Shown here: one piece after another, positions 17,790 to 26,963 of the stretch
Position numbering within the stretch: position 1 is the first letter of the stretch
Layout of the letters: every line of letters begins with the position of its first letter
NCBI GenBank assembly: GCA_003279635.1
Contig: QCHK01000016.1
Span: 1-35,118 of the forward strand
Direction: 5' to 3'
DNA length: 35,118 nucleotides
Source: Prochlorococcus sp. AG-402-B05
GTDB lineage: Bacteria; Cyanobacteriota; Cyanobacteriia; PCC-6307; Cyanobiaceae
Notes under the pieces: generated by a model
Databases searched by the model: none
The model's input: only the letters and a program-made list of their open reading frames with translations
What the model was told of the DNA's origin: nothing
Made by a program: the position numbers and the translations under genes

Positions 17790-18481
17790 ATAGGATTACC
17801 TTGATTGCTTAACCAAGACCATAATTGATCTCCATAGCTAAAATGCCACCATTCGTTTGGGTGTTGAACAAATCCAGCCTGTTCCATAACTGAAAACAAA
17901 AGAGATCTTCTATTATGAAAAACTTGATGTTTTGAACAAGGCATCCCTAAATTGTCTTTCTTATAGAAGTCAGGACTAGATTCAGCACCAATAAAATCTA
18001 TTTCTCCACCAAGATCTAATGGATTTCCGTTCATATCAGAAAGAGTCAAATCTATTGCAGCGCCTGTACTATGAGGAGGAGGTGTAAGGGGATCAGATGA
18101 AGGTTTTGCCCAGAAACGTCCAACCTCCTCAATCACATCATTGATGTCTCCTTTATTTGAGATATCATCAATATTTATACCTTTCGACCTACAAGTTTCT
18201 TGAATAGTGTAATTAAACATGAACTTCTGGACAGAGATAGGTCTCCACGCATCAAACAAAGCAAGCTGTAAATGAGGACTAATATCGAAAAGATATTGTT
18301 GCGCTTGTATCAGTCTTTTTAAAACACTGAGGCGTAAAACCCATGGATCTACTCCAGTTGCATATGGTGCACCTAACGATATATAAGGATGAGGTGTTAG
18401 TCGAAAAATAGATTCAGGGATAGAAACTAAAGGCTCATTACATTCATTTATTTTTATATTATTCCAAGGTCTCAAATTCAT
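17726..18481 (-). CDS. VanX-type D-alanyl-D-alanine dipeptidase
   Basis: 251 residues of the M15D family. The order and spacing of active residues match VanX: R80 in FDAWRP, zinc ligands H137 and D144 in HSTGAAIDLTL, catalytic E210 and zinc ligand H213 in NEWWHFSYGD. It hydrolyses free D-Ala-D-Ala, probably in the cytoplasm since no signal peptide is visible. ATG start at 18481. Its last 21 codons overlap the 3' end of sir on the opposite strand. Without vanA/vanH nearby it is more likely involved in cell-wall turnover or D-Ala salvage than in vancomycin resistance. Confidence 0.9.
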   Translation of the reverse strand: MNLRPWNNIKINECNEPLVSIPESIFRLTPHPYISLGAPYATGVDPWVLRLSVLKRLIQAQQYLFDISPHLQLALFDAWRPISVQKFMFNYTIQETCRSKGINIDDISNKGDINDVIEEVGRFWAKPSSDPLTPPPHSTGAAIDLTLSDMNGNPLDLGGEIDFIGAESSPDFYKKDNLGMPCSKHQVFHNRRSLLFSVMEQAGFVQHPNEWWHFSYGDQLWSWLSNQGNPIYGVALEVSKDSTLSVPSLVT

Positions 18482-18545
18482 GATTTGTATGAAATATTAG
18501 GGTAAAGTTTCATTCACAAAAAAATTCTTTCCTTAAGTCTATCTT

Positions 18546-18577
18546 AAAAAGGAATGAGTTCAATAGTAATAACTCAT
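18546..18577 (-). terminator. Likely Rho-independent terminator of recG
   Basis: On the minus strand, ATGAGTT and AACTCAT (18571-18577 and 18554-18560) form a perfect 7-bp stem with a 10-nt loop, followed by TCC and a run of five T (18546-18550). It begins 8 nt after the recG stop codon. Confidence 0.55.
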
Positions 18578-18584
18578 CAAAAAA

Positions 18585-21125
18585 TTAATTTAATTTATTA
18601 GCAATTTTTAGTCTCTCCCACTGCTCTTTGATTAGCGACCGAAGCATTGAGTTGTTTGAAAGCAAAGGATCGGAATCTAAAATAATTCGAGCCTCATTCC
18701 GTGCAATTTCAAGGACATCAGCATCATCAGCTAATGATGCCAAAGCAAAGTCAGGCAAGCCTGATTGTTTAGTACCTAAGACTTGTCCAGGTCCACGAAA
18801 ACGCAAATCAATTTCAGAAATTTCAAATCCATCATTAGAGTTCACAAGAACGTCCAATCTTTGTCTAGATAATTTATTTTTATTTTGATGACTCAGGAGA
18901 CAGTATGACTTGGATGCTCCCCTTCCTACTCGGCCCCTTAGTTGATGCAATTGAGCCAAACCAAAACGATCAGAATCTTCTATCAACATTACACTAGCAT
19001 TTGGGACATCAACACCTACTTCGATGACCGTAGTAGAAACCAATATATCGCTTTTTTTATTAATAAAATTCTGAATAACCTTCTGCTTTTCTACACTCTT
19101 CATTTTGCCATGAAGTAATTCAACATTAAATTCTGAAAAGACTTCAGTAGACAATTGATGATATACATCTATAGCTGCACTAAGTTCAAGTTTTTCAGAC
19201 TCTTCAATCAAAGGTAAAACAACATAAATTTGATGTCCTTTCTTAATTTCAGTCCTGATCAGATCATATGCATACTTTTTATCTTTTGGTGATATCAACT
19301 GAGTATCAATAGGGGTTCGGCCAGGTGGAAGCTCATCTAATTGACTAACATCCAGATCGCCATGCAAAGTAAGTGCCAAGGTTCTAGGGATGGGTGTAGC
19401 CGTCATCGTTAGCAAGTGAGGTTGTAAGCCTTTGTTCAACAATTTATTTCTCTGCTTAACACCAAAGCGATGTTGTTCATCGACAACTACAAGGCCAAGT
19501 CGCTCGAAGACAACTGGGTCTTCAAATAAGGCATGAGTTCCCACAAGAATTTTTGTAGAGCCATTGACCAAATCAGTCAAAATTTGTTTACGACGAGACT
19601 TTGGCGTAGAACCAGTTAACAAATCAACGTTTAACTCAAGTTGAGGAATCCATTTACTTAGTGTTTGAAAGTGTTGTGATGCAAGCACCTCAGTTGGCGC
19701 CATAAAAGCACCCTGCCATCCTGATTGAACTGCAGTGAGAAGTGCTGAAATAGCGATAACAGTTTTTCCACTCCCAACATCGCCTTGTAATAGTCGAGAC
19801 ATTGGCTCTGTTTTTACTATGTCTGATTCAATTTCCTTTAAAACCCTTCTTTGAGCATTAGTAAGAGAAAAAGGAAGAATACTCAAGAATTTTCCAACTA
19901 GGCTATTAATATTTGGCTCAATACTTAGTTGAGGAGAATTTGATTTCTTATGTAAATCACGTCTTAAAAGAAGACTAAGCTGCAATAGTAAAAACTCATC
20001 AAATACAATTCTTCTTTTTGCTTTAGCTAAAGTTTTTGAATTCTCAGGACTATGAATATGAAAAAAAGCTTGTTTCCTAGTAGGTAAATCAAGTCTACTT
20101 AATGTCTCTTTAGGCAATGGATCTTTAATATTAAATGTCAAATAAAGTATGGATTGTATTAAATCTCTGAATTTATCAGCGGTAATACCTTCGGTTAAAG
20201 AATACACAGGCAATATCTGACCAATAACTCTAGATTTCAAATAACTGCTGGGGCTATTGATAATTTCTATTAAAGGATCATTTAAAAATTTACCATATTT
20301 ACTTTCCTTAACTAACCCGCTTACCGCAACAGTTGCACCAACTTGATACAAACTTTGTTGAGATCTTACATACGTAATACTGCTACTCCGACGACCTGCG
20401 AAAAATCTAGTAACTTTCATTCCTCCTGTCTTATCTTTTATAAACAACTCAAGAATTGAAAGATTTGGATTTTTAGGACTTTTAAATGAACTGCATCGTC
20501 TAACTTTTGCCACAATCGTTACATTCTGACCTGCTTGAGTTTTATCTATCGTTTTTAATGAAGAATAATCAATATAATCGCGAGGAAAATAATTAATGAG
20601 ATCCCGAATTAAGATAAGGCCTAATGTAGATAATCTCTCGGCTTGCTTAGAACCAACACCTTTAACAGAAGAAATCGAACTTCGTAAACTTAGTGAATCT
20701 GTAGAAGAACTCCTCTTATGCAAAATAGAGTCTGTAGATCTTCTTATTTTTAATTTTTTAGACTCAATTTGCTCTTCACCTTCCTTATATTTACATAGGG
20801 TATGAAGAGCCTGTCTAGTTTGAACTATTATTTTACGTCTATCATCTGTAGACATAGTTGGATATTTTTCATAATCTAAAGCTAATTCCTGTAATCTAGA
20901 AAAATCAAATTCGTTAACAGCTCTAGAAGGACCGCTTGATAAATATCCACTTACAAAATAAGAAAATTTATTTGTTCTCCCTTGAATATTAGTAAAGCCG
21001 TGATCGACCTCAACTGTTAAAGCTTGTTGCAAAGATCGAATCCAAGTTATCAGTTCACTTGATTGGCTATCAGGAGTAGTTTTCGAATCAGAGCTGGTTA
21101 TATTTTTGTTGTATCCTTCCACCAT
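18585..21125 (-). CDS. recG: ATP-dependent DNA helicase RecG
   Basis: An 846-residue superfamily 2 helicase that remodels stalled forks and branched DNA. The first 150 or so residues are an extra N-terminal region, common in cyanobacterial RecG but absent from the ~690-residue enterobacterial form. A helix-hairpin-helix-like VKGVGSKQAERLSTLGL (about 154-170) and the OB/wedge domain follow. Helicase motifs are GDVGSGKT (about 448-455), VVDEQHRFGVKQR, TATPIPRTLALT and FGLAQLHQLRGRVGRG. ATG start at 21125, overlapping the upstream unknown gene by 28 nt. It is the last gene of the rpsB-tsf-unknown-recG series and is followed by a hairpin with a T run. Confidence 0.96.
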   Translation of the reverse strand: MVEGYNKNITSSDSKTTPDSQSSELITWIRSLQQALTVEVDHGFTNIQGRTNKFSYFVSGYLSSGPSRAVNEFDFSRLQELALDYEKYPTMSTDDRRKIIVQTRQALHTLCKYKEGEEQIESKKLKIRRSTDSILHKRSSSTDSLSLRSSISSVKGVGSKQAERLSTLGLILIRDLINYFPRDYIDYSSLKTIDKTQAGQNVTIVAKVRRCSSFKSPKNPNLSILELFIKDKTGGMKVTRFFAGRRSSSITYVRSQQSLYQVGATVAVSGLVKESKYGKFLNDPLIEIINSPSSYLKSRVIGQILPVYSLTEGITADKFRDLIQSILYLTFNIKDPLPKETLSRLDLPTRKQAFFHIHSPENSKTLAKAKRRIVFDEFLLLQLSLLLRRDLHKKSNSPQLSIEPNINSLVGKFLSILPFSLTNAQRRVLKEIESDIVKTEPMSRLLQGDVGSGKTVIAISALLTAVQSGWQGAFMAPTEVLASQHFQTLSKWIPQLELNVDLLTGSTPKSRRKQILTDLVNGSTKILVGTHALFEDPVVFERLGLVVVDEQHRFGVKQRNKLLNKGLQPHLLTMTATPIPRTLALTLHGDLDVSQLDELPPGRTPIDTQLISPKDKKYAYDLIRTEIKKGHQIYVVLPLIEESEKLELSAAIDVYHQLSTEVFSEFNVELLHGKMKSVEKQKVIQNFINKKSDILVSTTVIEVGVDVPNASVMLIEDSDRFGLAQLHQLRGRVGRGASKSYCLLSHQNKNKLSRQRLDVLVNSNDGFEISEIDLRFRGPGQVLGTKQSGLPDFALASLADDADVLEIARNEARIILDSDPLLSNNSMLRSLIKEQWERLKIANKLN

Positions 21126-22303
21126 TTTTTATTAACCTCTTCTGCTATGGAGCGAGCTTGCCAGTAACGTTGTTGTTTAATCATACCTAGGAGTACATTT
21201 TGATAATGTTTCATGTTAATTCTATTTTTTCTAAGTCTTGGATTATCAAATTCCATATCAGCAGGAGTAATTAGCAAGCAATCAATCTCTAAACCACCAG
21301 TATCTAATGGATTATTCGTTGGTAATCTAAAAGTAAGAATATTGGATATGGATTTAGAAGAAATTAATTGTCCAGATATAGCAGCATCTAAAATGTTAAT
21401 GGGGACAAGTGTATTTACCAAGCCAGATTTTAGAAGCTCAGTATTAATGGAATGTGAAAGATCACGCAATCTTCTAACCAAAGCTGTATCTATAGAAATC
21501 ATCCACTCATACAATTCAATTGGTGATTGAGGTAAAAACCGATTATTTCTCGACTCTTCAAAAGAGTTCAGATCATTTTTTGGATCTTCTGTTTTTGTAT
21601 CTAAGTCGCTTAAATTAGACTCATCAGTCAATTCAAATATTGATTGTAAAATTTCAATATCTTTACTTCTCAACTGCAAATTATCGAAATTCTTAACATC
21701 ATCTTTTAATGGATCATGATCATTATTTATATTTTTAATAGGTTTGTTATTTTCTGATATTTTACTTTTAAGATAAGGTTGTTTATCATCTATTGTATAT
21801 GGAGCTTTTAATTCGCAATTCCATCCTTCAGTAATTGATAATTCCTCCAATGGCGGAATGGGACTTATATTTATTGAATTAGCACCTTTAAATGATTCTG
21901 ATTTTTTAGAATCATTTTTTATATTTGAAGCATTTGATATTTCGTCTTTAGCATTATTTAAATGATGAATATTTTCTTCATCAATCTTCTTAGCCAATTC
22001 ATTTAAATGTTCAATTGTTATAAGTGAAATATTATCTGAAACTAATTTATCAATTTCTAACTGAAATTTTTTTCTTGAACTAACTGTTGACAAGCCAAAA
22101 TTATCTCCATTCCTATCAGTAATTAGAGAAAATAATGACGTTTTTATAGTTTGAGGGAGGTAGTTTCTTATTTCCTCGAGATAAAAAGAATTTACCTTAT
22201 ATAAATGAGGAGATATATTATTACATTTTTCTTTAAGAAGACTTATTTGATCTAAAGGATCAAAATTAGAGTCAAATAAATGCTTTTTTTTAGACAAGAT
22301 CAA
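21098..22303 (-). CDS. Conserved-position protein of unknown function between tsf and recG
   Basis: 401 residues, not recognised. The N-terminal ~100 residues are helical and charged. Residues ~110-250 form an Asn/Asp/Ser/Lys-rich low-complexity linker. Residues ~265-401 look like a folded domain ([20 protein letters not shown], then LRLPTNNP-like and [16 protein letters not shown] segments) ending in a basic tail WWKDTTKI. No signal peptide or membrane helix is visible. The only in-register start is a TTG at 22301-22303 that overlaps the tsf stop as TTGA, so translation is probably coupled to tsf; its 3' end overlaps recG. Location in a translation/repair operon suggests, but does not show, a nucleic acid or ribosome role. 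Confidence 0.8.
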   Translation of the reverse strand: MILSKKKHLFDSNFDPLDQISLLKEKCNNISPHLYKVNSFYLEEIRNYLPQTIKTSLFSLITDRNGDNFGLSTVSSRKKFQLEIDKLVSDNISLITIEHLNELAKKIDEENIHHLNNAKDEISNASNIKNDSKKSESFKGANSINISPIPPLEELSITEGWNCELKAPYTIDDKQPYLKSKISENNKPIKNINNDHDPLKDDVKNFDNLQLRSKDIEILQSIFELTDESNLSDLDTKTEDPKNDLNSFEESRNNRFLPQSPIELYEWMISIDTALVRRLRDLSHSINTELLKSGLVNTLVPINILDAAISGQLISSKSISNILTFRLPTNNPLDTGGLEIDCLLITPADMEFDNPRLRKNRINMKHYQNVLLGMIKQQRYWQARSIAEEVNKKWWKDTTKI

Positions 22304-22956
22304 CCTGAAGTCATAGATGCGACCTCTTCTGCAAAGTCAGGTCCTTGAACCTCAATTCCCTCTCCAAGTATATATCTGGTAAATCTACGAACTCTTATGT
22401 TTTCTCCGATTTTCCCAGCAACTTGTTTTACCAACTCTTCAACATTTATTGAACTATCTTTTATAAATGGCTGTTCTAAGAGAGCCATTTCTTTCAATCT
22501 CTTTCCTATTCGTCCTTCAACGATTTTAGCTTTTATTTGATCAGGCTTACCAGAGAGGTCATCTCTTCCCATTTCTATTTCTTTCTCTTTGTTGGCAATT
22601 GGTTCTGGAATTTGATCAACACTTACATATTCAACACTGGGACAAGCAGCTACTTGCATAGATAAGTCTCTCAAAAGGCCTTGGAATAAATCCCCTCTGG
22701 CAACAAAATCAGTCTCGCAGTTCAATTCTAGAAGAACACCTACACGAGAACCTGTATGAATGTAACTGCCTACAGCGCCCTCAGCGGCAACTCTACCTGA
22801 TTTTTTTTCAGCGCTGGCAATGCCTTTTTGTCTTAACCACTCAATAGACTTATTCATATCACCCTTATTTTCAATAAGGGCTTTTTTACAATCCATCATT
22901 CCTGCAGATGTCTTATCTCGCAGTTCTTTAACGAGTTTAGCTGTTATTGCCGCCAT
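22300..22956 (-). CDS. tsf: Translation elongation factor Ts
   Basis: 218 residues, the short form of EF-Ts, which recycles EF-Tu by releasing GDP. The N-terminal domain motif [20 protein letters not shown] and the core [20 protein letters not shown] are diagnostic, with [14 protein letters not shown] at the C-terminal end. ATG start at 22956, 57 nt after the rpsB stop, the near-universal rpsB-tsf pairing. The stop overlaps the start of the following gene by 3 nt. Confidence 0.97.
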   Translation of the reverse strand: MAAITAKLVKELRDKTSAGMMDCKKALIENKGDMNKSIEWLRQKGIASAEKKSGRVAAEGAVGSYIHTGSRVGVLLELNCETDFVARGDLFQGLLRDLSMQVAACPSVEYVSVDQIPEPIANKEKEIEMGRDDLSGKPDQIKAKIVEGRIGKRLKEMALLEQPFIKDSSINVEELVKQVAGKIGENIRVRRFTRYILGEGIEVQGPDFAEEVASMTSG

Positions 22957-23013
22957 TTTATTTTGGGTTAGTGAGAAAAAGGTAAGTAAAAATCTATTAA
23001 TTGAATATGCTAA

Positions 23014-23706
23014 CTACTCATTGGGGCCATGTCTCCCTTCATTGATAGCATCAGCTAATCTCCCCAAAACCAGTTGAACAGATCGAACAGCATCGTCATT
23101 ACATGGTATGGGAATCTCGCAAAGATCTGGATCACAATTAGTATCAAGCATTGACACCAAAGGAATATCGAGTTTTCTGGCCTCTAAAACAGCGTTTGTT
23201 TCTCGCCTTTGATCAACTAAAACAACAACATCAGGAAGACGTCTCATTCCTTTAAGTCCACCCAGATATTTTTGCAATCGTTCCAATTCTCTTCGTAATA
23301 CGGCTCCTTCCTTTTTGGGTCGCATTGCAATAGCACCACTCGATTCCATTCGTTCAAGATCTTTTAGCCTGTCAATTCTTGCTTTCATTGTTGTCCAATT
23401 TGTAAGCATACCTCCTAACCATCTTTGATTGACGTAAGAAGCTCCGCACCTAATAGCTTCTTGGGCAACTACTTCGGAAGCTTGTTTCTTAGTACCTACA
23501 AAAAGGAATCTTTTACCGCTTCTTGCAGCTCCTCTTGTCCATTTATAGGCGCTGTTCATACAAACAGCTGTTTTAACTAGATCAATTATATGAACCCCAT
23601 TACGAGCAGAATAGATGTAACGGGACATCTTGGGATTCCATCTTCTTGTCTGATGCCCAAAGTGAGCACCAGCTTCCATCATCTCTGAGAGAGAAACTAC
23701 AGCCAT
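23014..23706 (-). CDS. rpsB: 30S ribosomal protein S2
   Basis: 230 residues. The N-terminus [55 protein letters not shown] and [14 protein letters not shown] are S2 signatures. It binds the head/body junction of the small ribosomal subunit and is needed for S1 docking. ATG start at 23706 after an A-rich stretch. A GC-rich leader with a possible hairpin lies directly upstream. It is the first gene of the rpsB-tsf-unknown-recG series. Confidence 0.98.
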   Translation of the reverse strand: MAVVSLSEMMEAGAHFGHQTRRWNPKMSRYIYSARNGVHIIDLVKTAVCMNSAYKWTRGAARSGKRFLFVGTKKQASEVVAQEAIRCGASYVNQRWLGGMLTNWTTMKARIDRLKDLERMESSGAIAMRPKKEGAVLRRELERLQKYLGGLKGMRRLPDVVVLVDQRRETNAVLEARKLDIPLVSMLDTNCDPDLCEIPIPCNDDAVRSVQLVLGRLADAINEGRHGPNE

Positions 23707-23741
23707 GTTTTTTTGTGGGTTCCGGGTTCGCCTCCACCAAA
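23707..23741 (-). promoter_or_regulatory. GC-rich rpsB leader with a possible hairpin
   Basis: The last 35 nt before the rpsB ATG are much richer in G+C than the surroundings. On the minus strand TTTGGTGG (23741-23734) can pair with CCACAAA (23718-23712), with one bulged G. The loop contains the direct repeat GAACCC-G-GAACCC (23729-23717). The placement at the ribosome entry site would fit feedback by S2, as known for rpsB leaders in other bacteria; that is an inference. Confidence 0.35.
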
Positions 23742-23844
23742 CAGGGATAACTTAAATAATGATCAAACAATCACTACTTATTTATCACCCGAAACAGTCA
23801 GGTGTGCGGTTTTAGATTGCAATACTAATCTAACAAACCATGGC

Positions 23845-24777
23845 TCATCGAAGTCTAATTAATGATGCTTCTCTAAAAATTTGTCTCACTCCAATCAAAT
23901 TGAGAGGGAGTCTTAACAATTCCATAGCCAAACCAGATTGACCATTCTTAATTAGAAAAGCCAAAAGAGGTCTCAGTGACTTCGTATTAATAAGTCCACC
24001 AAAAGTTAAAAATTCCCAAAGACAACGATGAAAAAAAGTAAATTGAATTATAAATTTCACTCTCAAACTTGGGTGCTTACGATAAAAGACTAATCCCATC
24101 TTTGCTCTCTCTTTTTCAATTCGAATCAACTGAGGAATTTGATCAAGAGCTAAAGCAGGATGCCAATGATATCCAATAGCTCTTGGACATTTGATAAGTT
24201 TAACCCCCATATTTCTTAGTCTTTCTCCAAGTTCCAAATCTTCCCAACCATATAGACGAAAAGAGGTGTCAAAAAGGCCAGAATTTTCTAAAACCTTTTT
24301 ATCAATAGCAACATTTCCAGTAGCGAAATAAGCCCAAGACAAGTCTTGAAGTTTAAAAGGTTCAGAATTTGGATTATTAAAATTAGAAGTATTTATGACA
24401 GATCCATAGGTAAAACATTTTCTATTACCAAGCTTTTTCCAGGCTCTGAACAAAGAATCAATATGGTTCCTTAGGAAAAATTTATCAACAACTAGATCAC
24501 TATCTATAAAAACAATTAATTCACCTATTGACTTTTCTACTCCAAGATTTCTTCCTAGAGCAGGTCCTCCATGAGATTGTTCAAAAAGTCTTAAATGAGG
24601 ATAAGTCTCAATATTATTTCTTAGCCAATCAACTGTCCCATCTGTTGATCCGTCATCGACAATTACAATTTCAAAAGCATGAATTTCAAAATTCAAAATT
24701 TGATTTTCTAATGCATCTAGACACTTTTTTAGTATCGGAAGTCTGTTGTAAGTTGGTATAACAACGCTGATTAACAT
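23845..24777 (-). CDS. Family 2 glycosyltransferase
   Basis: 310 residues with a GT-A fold. The N-terminus is ISVVIPTYNRLPILKKCLDA. The nucleotide-sugar aspartates are in IVIVDDGSTDGTVDWL (residues 41-47), the metal-binding DxD-like motif is VFIDSDLVVD, and the acceptor-side acidic motif is YGWEDLELGERL. It is followed by a chondroitin-synthase-like C-terminal helical part. The sugar and acceptor cannot be named from sequence; extracellular polysaccharide or lipid glycosylation is likely. ATG start at 24777. It is separated from rpsB by 138 nt and from the next upstream gene by 90 nt. Confidence 0.9.
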   Translation of the reverse strand: MLISVVIPTYNRLPILKKCLDALENQILNFEIHAFEIVIVDDGSTDGTVDWLRNNIETYPHLRLFEQSHGGPALGRNLGVEKSIGELIVFIDSDLVVDKFFLRNHIDSLFRAWKKLGNRKCFTYGSVINTSNFNNPNSEPFKLQDLSWAYFATGNVAIDKKVLENSGLFDTSFRLYGWEDLELGERLRNMGVKLIKCPRAIGYHWHPALALDQIPQLIRIEKERAKMGLVFYRKHPSLRVKFIIQFTFFHRCLWEFLTFGGLINTKSLRPLLAFLIKNGQSGLAMELLRLPLNLIGVRQIFREASLIRLR

Positions 24778-24867
24778 CCTATATTAAAAAATAAAATCAT
24801 ATTTTTTTCTTCAAACACTTTAAATTAAAGGATTTAAAAAAATATTTTTCGAATTCATTTCGATTAA

Positions 24868-25023
24868 TTAATCAGCAGCTCCACCATTATTTGCCGTTCC
24901 GGTAACGCCATTACCTGCGCCTTCTCCTCTACCATCATTGCGAAGCTTACGTTTCTTAAATTTCCTAGCATAAGCTCTGTTTCTCTCTTGCTTCTCTTTC
25001 TTAAGATTTCGTCTTTTGGACAT
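24868..25023 (-). CDS. Small basic protein, 51 residues, unknown function
   Basis: A short gene whose product begins MSKRRNLKKEKQERNRAYAR and continues KFKKRKLRNDGRGEG, then a Gly/Asn/Ala-rich tail ending NNGGAAD. The first 33 residues are strongly basic and predicted helical, and the last 20 are flexible. ATG at 25021-25023 is preceded by AAAGGAAC at a suitable distance, a good Shine-Dalgarno sequence for this genome. I believe similar short proteins occur in other marine picocyanobacteria but cannot confirm that here. The composition suggests binding to RNA, ribosomes or DNA. It sits between devA (38 nt upstream) and the glycosyltransferase on the same strand. Confidence 0.75.
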   Translation of the reverse strand: MSKRRNLKKEKQERNRAYARKFKKRKLRNDGRGEGAGNGVTGTANNGGAAD

Positions 25024-25061
25024 ACTAAGTTCCTTTGAATTTTATATATCTAACTAACTTA

Positions 25062-25754
25062 CTAAACAGAGGGCAATATTTGACCATCTTCCATTTGCAA
25101 GAGACGATCTGCCACATCCAATATTCTCGGATCATGCGTAACCATCAACACTGAACAGGATTGTTCTGAGGCTAGTTTCTTTAACAAATCAACAATTTCT
25201 CTACCAGTTGAACTATCTAATGCAGATGTTGGTTCATCCGCTAATAGTAATTTAGGTCTGGCTGCAAGGGCTCTGGCAATAGCAACTCGCTGTTTTTGCC
25301 CACCTGACAAATCATGTGGCAGCTTAGATAAGTGGTCTTCTAATCCAACAGCTCTAAGCCATTCTCTAGACTGATCCCTTCGGACTTTGTATGAAAATCC
25401 ACTTAAAAGGTCGGCACCCATTTGGACATTTTGTTCAGCGGTTAAACATCTCAAAAGATTATGCCCCTGAAAAATCATTCCGATATTTTTTCTGAGATTC
25501 TGTCTAGTTTTTCTGCTTGCTCCATAAAGTTGTTTACCAAATACTTTAAGTTCACCATCTTGAACTTTCCGAAGAGCTCCAATCAAAGTCAAAAGAGTAG
25601 TTTTTCCACATCCGGAAGGTCCCGTCAGCAAAACAACCTCACCAGGAGAAATTTCCATTGAGACAGACTGGAGAACATGCCTTCTCATTTCTCCATGCCC
25701 ATACCAATGATTCAAAGAAGAAATATTTAAAGTATTATTGTTTATATTTTTCAT
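25062..25754 (-). CDS. devA: ABC exporter ATP-binding protein, DevA/LolD/MacB type
   Basis: 230 residues. It has Walker A GPSGCGKTTL (residues 45-54), Q-loop MIFQGHNLLRCLTAEQNV, signature LSGGQKQRVAIARALA, Walker B LLLADEPTSALD and H-loop VTHDPR. This is the MacB/LolD-like subgroup that pairs with FtsX-type permeases. It is the third gene of a devB-devC-devA set and starts at ATG 25754, 33 nt after the devC stop. In filamentous cyanobacteria DevBCA exports envelope glycolipids together with a TolC-like protein; the substrate here is unknown. Confidence 0.92.
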   Translation of the reverse strand: MKNINNNTLNISSLNHWYGHGEMRRHVLQSVSMEISPGEVVLLTGPSGCGKTTLLTLIGALRKVQDGELKVFGKQLYGASRKTRQNLRKNIGMIFQGHNLLRCLTAEQNVQMGADLLSGFSYKVRRDQSREWLRAVGLEDHLSKLPHDLSGGQKQRVAIARALAARPKLLLADEPTSALDSSTGREIVDLLKKLASEQSCSVLMVTHDPRILDVADRLLQMEDGQILPSV

Positions 25755-25787
25755 AAATTTTTAAATTTAAAACATTCAATTTATTCA

Positions 25788-26963
25788 TCAAAATATCTCA
25801 GCAGGATCAGCATCTGCCAATTTCTTCATAGCTGCTAATGCTGATCCCATACACATAAAAAGTATCAAGCAAAATATAATTGATGCCCTACTAAAGCTCA
25901 TTTCTACAGGTAATTTAGTTGATGATCTAACCAAAGCATACAAAGCTTGTCCAGAAACATAAGCAGGAATATATCCCATTATTGACAAAATGAATCCTTC
26001 TCTAGCTACAACTCCTAATAAGCTTCTTAAGTTATACCCCATAGCCATTAAGGTTGCATATTCAGGTAAATGATCACTGACATCACTATAAAGAATTTGA
26101 TAAACAATTACACAACCAACAATAAATCCCATTGCAGCTCCCAATGTAAAAATAAATCCAATTGATGTACTACTTTTCCAATAATTTTTTTCAAAATCTA
26201 TAAAAGATTTCAAGGACATGACCTTAACGTCACTAGGCAAACTTATATTTAAAGAGCGAACAACTTTTTCAATATCCGATCCCTTCGCTAATCTTACCAA
26301 ACCAATTTCAATACTTCCTTTAGGATTACCCGGAGATAATTCTAAGTATGTCTCATCGCTAGTTATTAAATTCCCATCTGCGCCAAAGGAAGGACCTAGA
26401 CTGACTATGCCAGAAACTCTAACTCTTTTCCCTGCAACTTCAGTTTCAACTACTTTCCCTGATTTAAACCATGACGATATAGGTCCAAATTCATCTCTAG
26501 AAAGATCATCAAATAATACCCTTCCTTTGTTTTTTAAAGTTTTAGCCTTTCTCTCAAAATCAGAATCAATCAACAATGGCTTACTTGGCTCAAAGCCTAA
26601 AGCAAGTATTGATCTTGTTGATAAATTTTCAGGGTTTCGCCAAAGCAGAAAATTCCAATTAACCGCAGTTGTTCCAGTCACATCCTTATGAGCCATTGCT
26701 TGAACTAATCTTCTTCGAGGAAACCCACTCATACTTATTGAACTTTTTGAGCGAGGACTAATTAATACCAAATCTGCGTCAAACAACTTATGAACAGTAA
26801 CACTTGCGTCGAATAGACCATCTCTGAAACCTAATTGCATGAACATCAAGATTCCAGCAAATGCTATTCCTGCAATAGCTACCAATATTCTTAAAGGTTG
26901 TCTTGTGAGTAAAAGCCAAGCTAGAGGTATTTTTCTTTTTTTAAAGAAATTTTTAAATTCCAC
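25788..26963 (-). CDS. devC: ABC exporter permease, DevC type (FtsX-like)
   Basis: 391 residues. The first membrane helix is at about residues 24-45 (LRILVAIAGIAFAGILMFMQ). A periplasmic domain of about 210 residues follows, then three C-terminal helices (about 270-295, 320-340 and 362-382), which is the FtsX/MacB topology. The last residues, KKLADADPAEIF, match the family ending. The start is GTG at 26961-26963 and shares one base with the devB stop (TAGTG), so translation is coupled. It acts with DevA (ATPase) and DevB (adaptor). Confidence 0.92.
   Translation of the reverse strand: MEFKNFFKKRKIPLAWLLLTRQPLRILVAIAGIAFAGILMFMQLGFRDGLFDASVTVHKLFDADLVLISPRSKSSISMSGFPRRRLVQAMAHKDVTGTTAVNWNFLLWRNPENLSTRSILALGFEPSKPLLIDSDFERKAKTLKNKGRVLFDDLSRDEFGPISSWFKSGKVVETEVAGKRVRVSGIVSLGPSFGADGNLITSDETYLELSPGNPKGSIEIGLVRLAKGSDIEKVVRSLNISLPSDVKVMSLKSFIDFEKNYWKSSTSIGFIFTLGAAMGFIVGCVIVYQILYSDVSDHLPEYATLMAMGYNLRSLLGVVAREGFILSIMGYIPAYVSGQALYALVRSSTKLPVEMSFSRASIIFCLILFMCMGSALAAMKKLADADPAEIF

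Noticed and set aside
23707-23741. tRNA-like GGGTTC segments near rpsB
   Set aside because: No acceptor, D-arm or anticodon arm can be built around them; they fit better as part of the rpsB leader.
26218-26691. 157-codon plus-strand ORF inside devC
   Set aside because: Antisense shadow of a well-supported permease gene; no recognisable motif or start signal.
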